Part shown: piece after piece, positions 53,792 through 62,493 of the stretch | How the letters are laid out: each line of letters begins with the position of its first letter | Position numbering within the stretch: position 1 is the first letter of the stretch | Assembly: GCF_002113125.1 (NCBI RefSeq) | Contig: NZ_NEJP01000008.1 | Location: forward strand, 206,280 to 270,279 | DNA: 64,000 nucleotides | From: Pseudomonas sp. B20(2017) | Lineage (GTDB): Bacteria > Pseudomonadota > Gammaproteobacteria > Pseudomonadales > Pseudomonadaceae | Direction: 5' to 3' | Program-made: the position numbers and the translations under genes | Notes under the pieces: model-generated | Databases searched by the model: none | What the model saw: the letters and a program-made list of their open reading frames with translations, nothing else | Told to the model about the DNA's origin: nothing

Positions 53792-55377
53792 AAGAAGGTT
53801 TCCGGCAGGCGATGGCCTGGCTGCACACCTGGACCGGCCTTGTATTTGGCTGGCTGTTGTTCGCGATTTTCCTGACCGGAACCCTGGCCTATTTCAAGGA
53901 TGAAACCACTCACTGGATGCAGCCGGAAATCCACGCGCACCCATTAGATGCCGAAAAAAGCCTGACGCTGGCCCAGCAGTATCTGCAACAAAACGCCCCC
54001 GACGCTTCGCGCTGGATCATTGGCCTGCCCGACGCCCGCGATCCCGGTCTGAGCGTGGGCTGGCAGCAGACGCCAGCCAAACCGGGCGAACGCGGCGCAT
54101 TCACTCGCAAGACCCTCGACGCGCAGACCGGCGCCGAAGTGCAGCCCCGGGAAAGCATGGGCGGCGAGTTCTTCTACCGCTTCCATTTCCAGCTGCAAAT
54201 GCCTTATCCGTGGGGCCGCTGGCTCTCGACTATCGCCGCGATGGTGATGTTCGTCGCGCTGATCACCGGGATCATCACCCACAAGAAAATCTTCAAGGAC
54301 TTCTTCACCTTCCGCCCGCGCAAGGGCCAGCGTTCGTGGCTCGACGGGCACAACGCGGTGGGTGTGCTGGTGCTGCCGTTTCATCTGATGATCACCTACA
54401 GCAGTCTGGTGATCTTCATGTCGATGGTGATGCCGGCGAGCATCCTTGCCTCTTATGGCAACAACGCCCGGGCGTTTTACGACGAGGTGTTTCCAGAGTC
54501 CCGCATTCCTGAACGTGCCAATCAGCCCGCGACACTGGCCCCCATGGCGCCTCAGTTGCTGGCGGCCAGCGAGCAATGGTCGGGCGGGCATGTCGGGCGC
54601 ATCAGCGTGTTCAATCCGGGAGATGCCAACGCGTCCGTGGTGATGTCCCGCGCGGGCTCCGACCGTGTGGTGACCGACTCCGGCAGCGCCGTGACTTTCA
54701 ACGGTGTCAGCGGGCAGGTCATCGGCACGACACCTGATCAGCCGATGGCGATGGCAGTTGCCGGCAGTTTCTACGGCTTGCACATGGGCCACTTTGCCGG
54801 GCCGGTGTTGCGCTGGCTGTATTTCATCTGTGGCCTGGTGGGCACGGCGATGATCGGCACCGGGCTGGTGATCTGGCTCGGCAAGCGTCAACTCAAACAC
54901 GCCAAAACCGGCGTGATGCCTTTCGAGTTACGACTGGTAGAAGTCTTGAACATCGCCAGCATGGCCGGGCTGGTGGCTGCGGTCGCCGTGTTCTTCTGGG
55001 CCAATCGCCTGCTACCGGTGAGTCTGGGCGGGCGTGACGACTGGGAGGTGAATGCGTTCTTCATCGCCTGGGGTTTGAGCGTGGTGCATGCGATGTTGCG
55101 GCCAGGGCGAAAGGCCTGGGTCGAACAGCTGTCGCTGGGAGCAACACTGTTTGTAGCAGTGCCGCTTCTCAATGGTTTGACCTCTGCGTATCACCTCGGC
55201 GTGACAGTGCCCGAAGGCGACTGGGCCTTGGCCGGTTTCGACCTGACGTGTCTGGGCTGCGGTCTCTTTCTCGCCTGGGCCGCGCGGAAAATGCAGCGTG
55301 CCGGGCACGTCGTCAGCGTGAAAAAGCCTGCCCGCGAAAAGGCTCGGCCAATCACCCTCGAGCAAGGGGCGAACTGA
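53788..55377 (+). CDS. PepSY-associated TM protein (PiuB/FoxB-like)
   Basis: This 529-residue inner-membrane protein has the PepSY_TM pattern: TM1 near 9-30 with HTWTGLVFGWLLFAIFLTGTLAYF, further TM segments and the GIITHKKIFKDFFTFRP and LYGLHMGHF-like histidine regions. Homologs such as PiuB/FoxB are proposed to reduce ferric siderophores at the inner membrane. Its operon neighbours are DUF3649 and DUF3325 genes and an ECF-FecR-receptor set. Confidence 0.86.
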   Translation: MKEGFRQAMAWLHTWTGLVFGWLLFAIFLTGTLAYFKDETTHWMQPEIHAHPLDAEKSLTLAQQYLQQNAPDASRWIIGLPDARDPGLSVGWQQTPAKPGERGAFTRKTLDAQTGAEVQPRESMGGEFFYRFHFQLQMPYPWGRWLSTIAAMVMFVALITGIITHKKIFKDFFTFRPRKGQRSWLDGHNAVGVLVLPFHLMITYSSLVIFMSMVMPASILASYGNNARAFYDEVFPESRIPERANQPATLAPMAPQLLAASEQWSGGHVGRISVFNPGDANASVVMSRAGSDRVVTDSGSAVTFNGVSGQVIGTTPDQPMAMAVAGSFYGLHMGHFAGPVLRWLYFICGLVGTAMIGTGLVIWLGKRQLKHAKTGVMPFELRLVEVLNIASMAGLVAAVAVFFWANRLLPVSLGGRDDWEVNAFFIAWGLSVVHAMLRPGRKAWVEQLSLGATLFVAVPLLNGLTSAYHLGVTVPEGDWALAGFDLTCLGCGLFLAWAARKMQRAGHVVSVKKPAREKARPITLEQGAN

Positions 55378-55704
55378 ATGCTGTTGGCGTTATTGCTCTG
55401 CTATTGCGCTTTCACATCGCTGTGTCTGGCGATGCCCCGGCATCATGAAGAGTTGCTGGGTCACAAACCTTCGGTTCGCCGTCGGCAAGGTCTGAAACTT
55501 GCGGGCTGGCTGTTGCTGGGGCTTTCGCTCTGGGCGGCGGTTTCCATCAAGGGCTGGAGTTTTGGCCTCGTCGACTGGTGCGCGGTGTTGATGCTCAGTG
55601 CGTTGACGCTGGTGCTCTTGTTGCCCTATCGCCCACGTCTGGCATTGACTATGGCCGGGCTGAGCCTGCTCGCCAGCCCGGTCGCTGCGTGGGCCTTGAA
55701 CTGA
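55378..55704 (+). CDS. DUF3325 membrane protein
   Basis: This 108-residue protein has three hydrophobic segments (about 1-20, 38-55 and 65-107). It belongs to the DUF3325 family that travels with PepSY proteins in iron-uptake loci. Its ATG directly follows the PepSY stop codon, and the sigma gene starts 1 bp after its own stop. Function unknown. Confidence 0.8.
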   Translation: MLLALLLCYCAFTSLCLAMPRHHEELLGHKPSVRRRQGLKLAGWLLLGLSLWAAVSIKGWSFGLVDWCAVLMLSALTLVLLLPYRPRLALTMAGLSLLASPVAAWALN

Positions 55705-55705
55705 C

Positions 55706-56272
55706 ATGCTGATCGGTCATCCTCCCGAACACCGCGACGACGAACCCCATGGCGCCCGTGCGCATTTTCTTCAGGTGTTCCTGTCCCAGCGTTCGCAGAT
55801 GGAAGCGCTGGTGAACCGGCGCGTCGGTTGCCGAGCGACGGCGGCGGATCTGGTGCAGGACCTGTTCGTGCGTTTCTGGCGTCGGCCGCTGGTGCAGGTC
55901 GAAGAGCTCAGCACTTATCTGTTGCGTTGTGCCGGCAATATCGCCATCGATCATTTGCGCAGTGAAGGCGCGCGGGTGCGGGTCAACGAAGGCTGGCAAC
56001 TGGATGAGCCGGGCAGCAGCGCCAGCGAACCGCAGGCGGCGCTCGAAGCGGGCAACGATTTGCGCCACGTCGAAGCGGCGTTGCGTGCGTTGCCCGAACG
56101 CACGCGGCAGATCTTTTTGCTCAATCGCATCCACGGGCGCAAGTACGCCGAAATCGCCAAAGCCATGGGCCTGTCCCAAAGCGCTGTGGAAAAACATATG
56201 ATGCGCGCCCTCGAGGCCTGCAAGGCCAGCCTGCGCGAACCCGCGCCACGCCTGCCAGGGAAAGCACCGTGA
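55706..56272 (+). CDS. ECF sigma factor, FecI-like (cluster 2)
   Basis: This 188-residue ECF sigma has region 2 (ADLVQDLFVRFWRRP) and region 4 (ALPERTRQIFLLNRIHGRKYAEIAKAMGLSQSAVEKHMMRAL). It would direct RNA polymerase to the downstream TonB-receptor promoter. It differs clearly from FecI in cluster 1, so the two systems are probably independent. Its stop overlaps the FecR GTG (GTGA). Confidence 0.9.
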   Translation: MLIGHPPEHRDDEPHGARAHFLQVFLSQRSQMEALVNRRVGCRATAADLVQDLFVRFWRRPLVQVEELSTYLLRCAGNIAIDHLRSEGARVRVNEGWQLDEPGSSASEPQAALEAGNDLRHVEAALRALPERTRQIFLLNRIHGRKYAEIAKAMGLSQSAVEKHMMRALEACKASLREPAPRLPGKAP

Positions 56273-57258
56273 ACAACACCGACCGCGTCATCCCGACGCC
56301 CGCTCAGGAACAGGCCGCTTTCGCCTGGCTGAGCCTGCTGCACGACAGCCCGAGCACCGGTGATCAACTGACCTTCAGCCAGTGGCTGCACGCTGACCCG
56401 GCCCACGCCGAGGCCTATGCCCAGGCGCAAGTGGTGTGGGAATTGAGCGAAGGGCCGGCGCGCACCTTGGCCGATGAAGATGCGCTGGCATTGCAGGGTT
56501 TGCTTGATGCGATGGACCGGCCGCGCCGTCCGCAGGTCCGACGTTGGGCCGGTGCATTGGCCATGGCGGCCTGCCTGTTGTTGATGATCAGCCTCGGCAG
56601 CGGCTGGCAGCCGCAGCGCTGGATCGATGACCTTGGCGCCGATTACGTGTCGGCGCCGGGCGAGATCCGTACCGTGACCCTGGCCGATCAATCGCAGGTA
56701 ACGCTGGACGCCGACAGCGCCATCGCCGTGGATTTCAGTCATGGCGAGCGGCATGTGCAATTGCGCCGCGGCGCCGGATTTTTCAGCGTGACTCACACCG
56801 GTGATCCTTTTGTGGTCGAGGCCGAGAAGGGCCAGGCGCGGGTGCTCGGCACGCAGTTCGAAGTGCGCCTGCAACCTCATGGCGCACAAGTCACCGTGCT
56901 GTCAGGACGCGTCGGTGTGACGGCGGCGCGTGATGCCGGGCAGCAGATTCTCACCGCCGGCCAACAAGTGGCGTACGGCGCAGGCAGCGCAGAAAAACTG
57001 CATGCCGTGGACAGCGAAGCGCAACTGGCGTGGCGCCAAGGCTGGCTGACTTACTACAAGTCGACACTGGCCGATGTGGTGCAGGATCTTCGCCGCTATT
57101 ACCCCGGACGGATCGTGTTGCTCAACGACGAACTGGGCGCGCGAAAGGTCAGCGGCAGCTTTCCGAGCAAGGATCCACAAGCCGTGCTGAATTCGCTGCA
57201 AGGGGTTCTCGGATTCGAGCAGCATCAAGTGCTAGGGCATCTGATAATTCTTCGCTGA
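56269..57258 (+). CDS. FecR-family anti-sigma factor (cluster 2)
   Basis: This 329-residue protein has an N-terminal cytoplasmic DUF4880-like part (AAFAWLSLLHDSPSTGDQLTFSQWLHADPAHAEAY), a transmembrane segment near 95-107 (LAMAACLLLMISLG) and a FecR domain (RTVTLADQSQVTLDADSAIAVD). The GTG start overlaps the sigma stop. Its C-terminal YYKSTLADVVQDLRRYYPG region matches the FecR C-terminal part that contacts the receptor STN domain. Confidence 0.9.
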   Translation: MNNTDRVIPTPAQEQAAFAWLSLLHDSPSTGDQLTFSQWLHADPAHAEAYAQAQVVWELSEGPARTLADEDALALQGLLDAMDRPRRPQVRRWAGALAMAACLLLMISLGSGWQPQRWIDDLGADYVSAPGEIRTVTLADQSQVTLDADSAIAVDFSHGERHVQLRRGAGFFSVTHTGDPFVVEAEKGQARVLGTQFEVRLQPHGAQVTVLSGRVGVTAARDAGQQILTAGQQVAYGAGSAEKLHAVDSEAQLAWRQGWLTYYKSTLADVVQDLRRYYPGRIVLLNDELGARKVSGSFPSKDPQAVLNSLQGVLGFEQHQVLGHLIILR

Positions 57259-57270
57259 CGTTGCTGGCCC

Positions 57271-57334
57271 CTTCGCGAGCAAGCTCGCTCCCACGGGAGT
57301 GCATTCCAAGGTGGGAGCGAGCTTGCTCGCGAAG
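57271..57334. repeat. REPIN in reversed arm order
   Basis: CTTCGCGAGCAAGCTCGCTC comes first (57271) and GAGCGAGCTTGCTCGCGAAG second (to 57334), the opposite order from the other copies in the window. It separates the FecR gene from its receptor gene. Confidence 0.85.
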
Positions 57335-57456
57335 GCGTCGGCAGCGACAACGAAATATTTTCAACTTTGTGGTGAGGTAAACCCGGACGCCATCCGTGTA
57401 GTGACTGAAACTGCGAGTCATTCGCATCCGTTGCGGTTCTACACAGGTCATGAGCA

Positions 57457-59886
57457 ATGAAGTCCAGGGCAAAATCGGGTTCGGTCAAACAGTGGTTAGG
57501 CGTTTCGGCCTTGAGTTTTTCGGCATTGGCCCTGTTGCCGATGAGCGTGGCAATCGCCGCTGAATCCGTCAGCAGTCAGCCACAAAAGCAGTTCAGTTTT
57601 TCCCTGGCCGCCAAGCCATTGCCTCAGTCCCTGAGCGATTTCAGCCATGTCACCGGACAGAGCGTGGTCTACACCGATGAAGCGCCTTACGGCCTGACCG
57701 CTCCAGCGGTCAACGGCCAGATGAGTGCTGAACAGGCGCTGCAACGTCTGCTCACAGGCTCGGGCCTGACTTTCCGCCGCACCGACAGGCATACCCTGGC
57801 GCTCGAACCGCAACCGACCGCAGGCGCATTGAACCTTGGCGCGACCACCATCACCTCGGTGGTCAACCAGCCGATGAGCTACCAGCCACCGGAAACCAGT
57901 TCGGTAATGCGTTCTTCCGCTTCGCTTCAGGAAATCCCCCAGACCGTCAACGTGATCCCGGCCCAGGTCATTCGCGATCAGGCACCGCGCAATCTCGATG
58001 ACGCGCTGGCCAACGTCAGCGGCATCACCCAGGGCAACACCTTGGGCAGCACCCAGGATTCGGTGATGACCCGCGGCTTCGGCGACAACCGCAACGGCTC
58101 GATCATGCGCGACGGCATGCCGGTGGTGCAGGGCCGTGGCATGAACGCCACCGTGGATCGCGTCGAAGTGCTCAAGGGCCCGGCCTCGCTGCTCTACGGG
58201 ATTCAGGACCCGGGCGGCGTGGTCAACATGGTCAGCAAGAAGCCTGAACTGACCCAGTACAACGCGCTGACCCTGCGCGGCTCGACCTACGGCGACGGCA
58301 AGAATGGCAGCGGTGGCTCGTTCGACAGCACCGGTGCGCTGGGGGATTCCGGTCTCGCCTATCGCATGGTGCTGGACCACGAAGACGAAGATTACTGGCG
58401 CAACTTCGGCACCCACCGCGAAACCCTGATCGCGCCGTCGCTGGCCTGGTACGGCGAGCGCACCAAGTTGTTGTTCGCCTACGAGCACCGTGAATTCCTG
58501 ACCCCATTCGATCGTGGAACCCTGATCGACCCACGCACCAACCATCCGCTGGACATCTCGCGCAACGAGCGTCTCGACGAGAAATTCAACGACATGGAAG
58601 GGCGCTCGGATCTCTATCACTTCGAGGCTGACCATGAACTCAACGATGACTGGAAAGCCCATTTCGGCTACAGCTGGAACCGCGAAACCTACGACGCCAG
58701 CCAGGTCCGCGTGACCGCGATCGACACCAAAAAAGGCACCCTGACCCGCAGTATGGACGGCACCCAGGGCGCGATCAGCACCGACCGTTTCACCACCGCC
58801 AGTCTCGAAGGCAAGGTCAACGTGCTGGGCATGCAGCATGACCTGGTGTTCGGCGTCGACGACGAGTACCGCAAGATCTATCGTGCCGATCTGATCCGCC
58901 AGAAAAGCCTGAGCACCTTCAGCTACGTCAACCCGGTCTACGGCCGCGAAGTCGAAGGCACCACGGTCAGCCCGGCGGACAGTGCACAGACCGATCTGCT
59001 GCGCAGCGATTCGGTGTTCCTGCAGGACTCGATTCACCTCAATGACCAGTGGATTCTGGTGGCCGGCGGGCGCTTCCAGGAGTACGACCAGTACGCCGGC
59101 AAAGGCGTGCCGTTCAAGGCCAACACCGACAGCAACGGCCAGAAGTGGGTGCCGCGCGCAGGTCTGGTGTATCGCTACACCGACGCGTTGTCGTTCTACG
59201 GCAGCTACACCGAATCGTTCAAACCCAACTCTACCATCGCCCCGCTCAGCGGCAGCAGCACCGTGCTCGACGGCAGCATCGCGCCGGAAGAAGCCAAGTC
59301 CTGGGAGCTGGGCGCACGCCTGGATATGCCCGGACGAATCACCGGCAACATCGCCCTGTTCGACATCAAGAAACGCAACGTGCTGGTGGCCAACGCCGAA
59401 GGCCCAACCACGATCTACAGCGCCGCCGGTGAAGTGCGTTCCCGTGGTCTTGAGGTCGATCTGACCGGCCAGCTCAGCGACCGCTGGAGCATGATCGGCA
59501 GCTATGCCTACACCGACGCCGAGGTCACGGAAGACCCGGACTACAAAGGCAACAAGCTGCAAAACGTGGCGAAGAATACCGGCTCCCTGTCGGCGGTCTA
59601 CGACTTCGGCAGCGTGATCGGTGGCGATCAACTTCGGGTCGGCGCCGGTGCGCGGTATGTCGGTGAACGAGCGGGTAACGCGGTCAACGATTTCGACCTG
59701 CCGAGCTACACCGTGGCCGATGCGTTCGCCACTTACGACACCAAGGTTGAAGGGCAGAAGGTCAAGTTCCAGCTCAACGTGAAGAACCTGTTCGATCGCA
59801 CTTGCTACACCTCGGCGGCCAGCCGTTTCTTCGTGTCGATGGGCGATTCGCGGCAGATCTCGTTGTCGAGCACGCTGGAGTTCTGA
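57457..59886 (+). CDS. TonB-dependent siderophore receptor with STN domain (cluster 2)
   Basis: This 809-residue receptor has a signal peptide (WLGVSALSFSALALLPMSVAIAA), an STN domain (about 45-120: FSFSLAAKPLPQSLSDFSHVTGQSVVYT), a plug (ETSSVMRSSASLQEIPQTVNVIP, LKGPASLLYGIQDPGGVVNMV) and a barrel ending in SLSSTLEF with terminal Phe. The plug resembles the FhuA/FoxA/FiuA/FpvA siderophore class, so hydroxamate or a similar ligand is plausible but unproven. It is the target of the sigma/FecR pair upstream. Confidence 0.9.
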   Translation: MKSRAKSGSVKQWLGVSALSFSALALLPMSVAIAAESVSSQPQKQFSFSLAAKPLPQSLSDFSHVTGQSVVYTDEAPYGLTAPAVNGQMSAEQALQRLLTGSGLTFRRTDRHTLALEPQPTAGALNLGATTITSVVNQPMSYQPPETSSVMRSSASLQEIPQTVNVIPAQVIRDQAPRNLDDALANVSGITQGNTLGSTQDSVMTRGFGDNRNGSIMRDGMPVVQGRGMNATVDRVEVLKGPASLLYGIQDPGGVVNMVSKKPELTQYNALTLRGSTYGDGKNGSGGSFDSTGALGDSGLAYRMVLDHEDEDYWRNFGTHRETLIAPSLAWYGERTKLLFAYEHREFLTPFDRGTLIDPRTNHPLDISRNERLDEKFNDMEGRSDLYHFEADHELNDDWKAHFGYSWNRETYDASQVRVTAIDTKKGTLTRSMDGTQGAISTDRFTTASLEGKVNVLGMQHDLVFGVDDEYRKIYRADLIRQKSLSTFSYVNPVYGREVEGTTVSPADSAQTDLLRSDSVFLQDSIHLNDQWILVAGGRFQEYDQYAGKGVPFKANTDSNGQKWVPRAGLVYRYTDALSFYGSYTESFKPNSTIAPLSGSSTVLDGSIAPEEAKSWELGARLDMPGRITGNIALFDIKKRNVLVANAEGPTTIYSAAGEVRSRGLEVDLTGQLSDRWSMIGSYAYTDAEVTEDPDYKGNKLQNVAKNTGSLSAVYDFGSVIGGDQLRVGAGARYVGERAGNAVNDFDLPSYTVADAFATYDTKVEGQKVKFQLNVKNLFDRTCYTSAASRFFVSMGDSRQISLSSTLEF

Positions 59887-60762
59887 TCAGCGCAAAAACG
59901 CCTGGCGATACTCGCCGGGCGTTCCGCCCAGCACCTGGCGAAAGCGGTTGGTGAAGTGGCTGGCACTGGCAAACCCGCACGCCAGGGCAATCTCCCCCAA
60001 CGGCAACGCCGTCCCGCGCAACAACTCCCGTGCCCGGCCCAAACGTCGCGCCAGCACGTACTGATGTGGCGGCAAGCCAAAGCTCACCCGGAACATCCGC
60101 GCAAAGTGGTATTCCGACAACGCACACAATCCCGCCAATTGCCCGAGGCTGATCGGCTCGGCCAATTGGCTATCGATGAACTCCACCAGTTGCCGGCGTT
60201 GATGCGGCGCCAGCCCACCCTTCAGACGCAAGCCCTGACGCACGCCAACTTGACTCAGCAAGGTATGGCTGATCAGTTCGTGGGCCAGGCTGCTGGTCAG
60301 CAGACGCTCGCCGGGCTCGTCCCAGTTCAGGGTCAGTAACTGGCGAAACCGTTGGGCCTGTTGTGGATCTTCCAGAAAAGTCTGCTCGCGCAACTGCATT
60401 TCCCGAGGCTCGCGATCCAGCAGCGTGACGCACCCCAGGGCAAATTGTTCAGCGCTGAAATACAGGTGGGCCAAGCGAATGTCGCCATTGATCACCCAAC
60501 CCGATTCGTGGTCGGCCGGCAGGATGCACAGCTTGTCCGGGCCGCCCTTGTGGCCGGGTTCGCCACGGCGGAAGGTGCCGGTGCCGCCGGCGATGTAGCA
60601 GGAGAGTGTGTGATGGCTCGGCGCTTCGTATTCCTGGGCGTCGTGGTGGTTGGTCCACAAAGCTGCAGACAGGCCGTCACCCAACTCGGCGCTGTGCACA
60701 AGGCGTGCATTGGGCGAATTGTTGAGGGCTTGAAAGACTTGCAGGGTATCGATGGCGGCCAT
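59887..60762 (-). CDS. AraC-family transcriptional regulator
   Basis: This 291-residue regulator has an N-terminal cupin-like sensing region (AGGTGTFRRGEPG, about 53-65) and a C-terminal double HTH (ISLGQLAGLCALSEYHFARMFRVSFG, PLGEIALACGFASASHFTNRFRQVLGGTPGEYRQ). It is divergent from the EamA gene (139-bp spacer), which it may control, and abuts the stop of the convergent receptor gene. Confidence 0.9.
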   Translation of the reverse strand: MAAIDTLQVFQALNNSPNARLVHSAELGDGLSAALWTNHHDAQEYEAPSHHTLSCYIAGGTGTFRRGEPGHKGGPDKLCILPADHESGWVINGDIRLAHLYFSAEQFALGCVTLLDREPREMQLREQTFLEDPQQAQRFRQLLTLNWDEPGERLLTSSLAHELISHTLLSQVGVRQGLRLKGGLAPHQRRQLVEFIDSQLAEPISLGQLAGLCALSEYHFARMFRVSFGLPPHQYVLARRLGRARELLRGTALPLGEIALACGFASASHFTNRFRQVLGGTPGEYRQAFLR

Positions 60763-60901
60763 GATCGGTTCTCTTCAACGCCTTGCATCCTACTCCGTAG
60801 ATTTCGCGCTGCCAGCCTGCGCGCCGACAAAAGCGCAAGTTTATGCAAGCGAGGGCCGAGGGCGCGGGCGGACACTGAAACCCAATCGAGGAGTGTCTGC
60901 C

Positions 60902-61804
60902 ATGAACCTGTCGTTGTATCTGTTGACCGTGCTGATCTGGGGCACCACCTGGATCGCCCTTAAGTGGCAACTGGGCGTGGTGGCGATTCCGGTGTCGATC
61001 GTCTATCGCTTTGGCCTGGCCGCGCTGGTGTTGTTTGCTCTGTTGCTGCTCAGCCGTCGCCTGCAACCGATGAACCGGCGCGGGCATCTGATCTGCGTGG
61101 CGCAGGGCTTGTGCCTGTTCTGCGTCAACTTCATGTGTTTCCTGACCGCCAGCCAATGGATTCCCAGCGGTCTGGTGGCGGTGGTGTTCTCTACCGCAAC
61201 GTTGTGGAACGCGCTGAATGCGCGGGTGTTCTTCGGCCAACGTATCGCGCGCAATGTGCTGATGGGCGGGGCACTAGGATTGTTTGGCCTGGGCCTGTTG
61301 TTCTGGCCGGAACTGGCCGGGCATCACGCCAGTCCGCAAACCTTGCTCGGCCTTGGCCTGGCACTCTGCGGCACCCTGTGTTTCTCGGCGGGCAACATGT
61401 TGTCGAGCCTGCAACAGAAGGCCGGTCTCAAGCCGTTGACCACCAATGCCTGGGGCATGGCCTATGGCGCGGCGATGCTGTCGGTGTGGTGTCTGGTCAA
61501 AGGCATTCCGTTCGAGATGGAATGGACGTCACGCTACATCGGCGCGCTGCTGTATCTGGTCATCCCCGGATCGGTAATCGGTTTCACCGCCTACCTTACG
61601 CTGGTCGGGCGTATGGGCCCGGAACGCGCTGCATATTGCACGGTGCTGTTCCCGGTGGTCGCGCTGAACGTCTCAGCGTTTGCCGAGGGCTACCAGTGGA
61701 CCGCGCCGGCATTGGTGGGGCTGGTGCTGGTGATGCTGGGTAATGTGTTGGTGTTTCGCAAACCCGGGGTTTCGGGTATTCCGAAACATGGAAAGCTGGC
61801 CTGA
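60902..61804 (+). CDS. EamA-family (DMT) exporter
   Basis: This 300-residue transporter has two EamA repeats of five membrane helices (TVLIWGTTWIALKWQLG in the first; YIGALLYLVIPGSVIGFTAYL in the second). Such exporters export amino acids or drugs; the substrate is unknown. I take the ATG at 60902 with CGAGGAG upstream over the frame extension to 60752. The divergent AraC gene is the likely regulator. Confidence 0.88.
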   Translation: MNLSLYLLTVLIWGTTWIALKWQLGVVAIPVSIVYRFGLAALVLFALLLLSRRLQPMNRRGHLICVAQGLCLFCVNFMCFLTASQWIPSGLVAVVFSTATLWNALNARVFFGQRIARNVLMGGALGLFGLGLLFWPELAGHHASPQTLLGLGLALCGTLCFSAGNMLSSLQQKAGLKPLTTNAWGMAYGAAMLSVWCLVKGIPFEMEWTSRYIGALLYLVIPGSVIGFTAYLTLVGRMGPERAAYCTVLFPVVALNVSAFAEGYQWTAPALVGLVLVMLGNVLVFRKPGVSGIPKHGKLA

Positions 61805-61832
61805 CAATGATTGACTATCGAGCGCTGGTTAT

Positions 61833-62342
61833 TCAGCGTTCGTTCTTCAATGTTATGAATATCAGCACCGGTAATATGAAATCGACAATGTGTCGTGCCC
61901 AGTCCTTTGCGTTCCATGTTTGCGATGTGTCCATGTCGAACCATTCAACGCCGACGGTCTGCAGGCAAACGTAATAGGTAAAAATTGCGATCAATATACC
62001 GATGATCGAAAATTTTTTTGCCTCATGAAACTCTGCTGCGGAATCATTGATTTTACGATAGAGATGATAAGTTCCGATCAGGCAGTAAGCTGTGAAAATC
62101 GCTTCCGTAGTGATGATGAACCAATAGATTCGGTGGTGCAGTATGGGCGACTCGATGGCCCTGTAACGGATGTTTTCGTTGATTCGAGTAGTGTCCATGC
62201 TCAAAATGTGTGCGACATATTCATAGTTTGAATTGTAGTCGGTGACGTTGTGGAACATTACCAGCAGGCCAAATAAGCTGAAGCAGGCCATCAGGTATAT
62301 TTTGCTGTAGCGGATTAGTTGGTCGGTATTTTTGATGTTCAA
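61833..62342 (-). CDS. DUF2165 membrane protein (AT-rich)
   Basis: This 169-residue protein has four hydrophobic segments. HNVTDYNSNYEYVAHILSMDTT and YRAIESPILHHRIYWFIITTEAIF are DUF2165 hallmarks. The base composition is markedly AT-richer than the neighbours (many AAA, ATT and TTT codons), suggesting recent transfer. No related operon partner is present. Function unknown. Confidence 0.87.
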   Translation of the reverse strand: MNIKNTDQLIRYSKIYLMACFSLFGLLVMFHNVTDYNSNYEYVAHILSMDTTRINENIRYRAIESPILHHRIYWFIITTEAIFTAYCLIGTYHLYRKINDSAAEFHEAKKFSIIGILIAIFTYYVCLQTVGVEWFDMDTSQTWNAKDWARHIVDFILPVLIFITLKNER

Positions 62343-62456
62343 GTTTTTGTTATCCGGATTGTTTGTGAATTACTTGTTCTCTCCGGAAAGTTTATAGAGC
62401 GGCTGTTTTTTTTGTTTGTGTGTTGATTTGCAAGGTATGTAATGGAACAGGTAACT

Positions 62457-62493
62457 ATCGGGCAAGTGCTCTGCAGCACTTGCCCGATTTTTT
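62457..62493 (+). terminator. Perfect 14-bp hairpin with T-run
   Basis: ATCGGGCAAGTGCT and AGCACTTGCCCGAT with loop CTGC, followed by TTTTTTA, read as a plus-strand terminator. No plus-strand gene precedes it except EamA 650 bp away. The T-run overlaps the stop codon of the minus-strand dehydrogenase gene. Confidence 0.8.

Noticed and set aside
57496..59631. 711-codon antisense frame over the siderophore receptor gene
   Set aside because: Shadow of the TonB receptor coding sequence.
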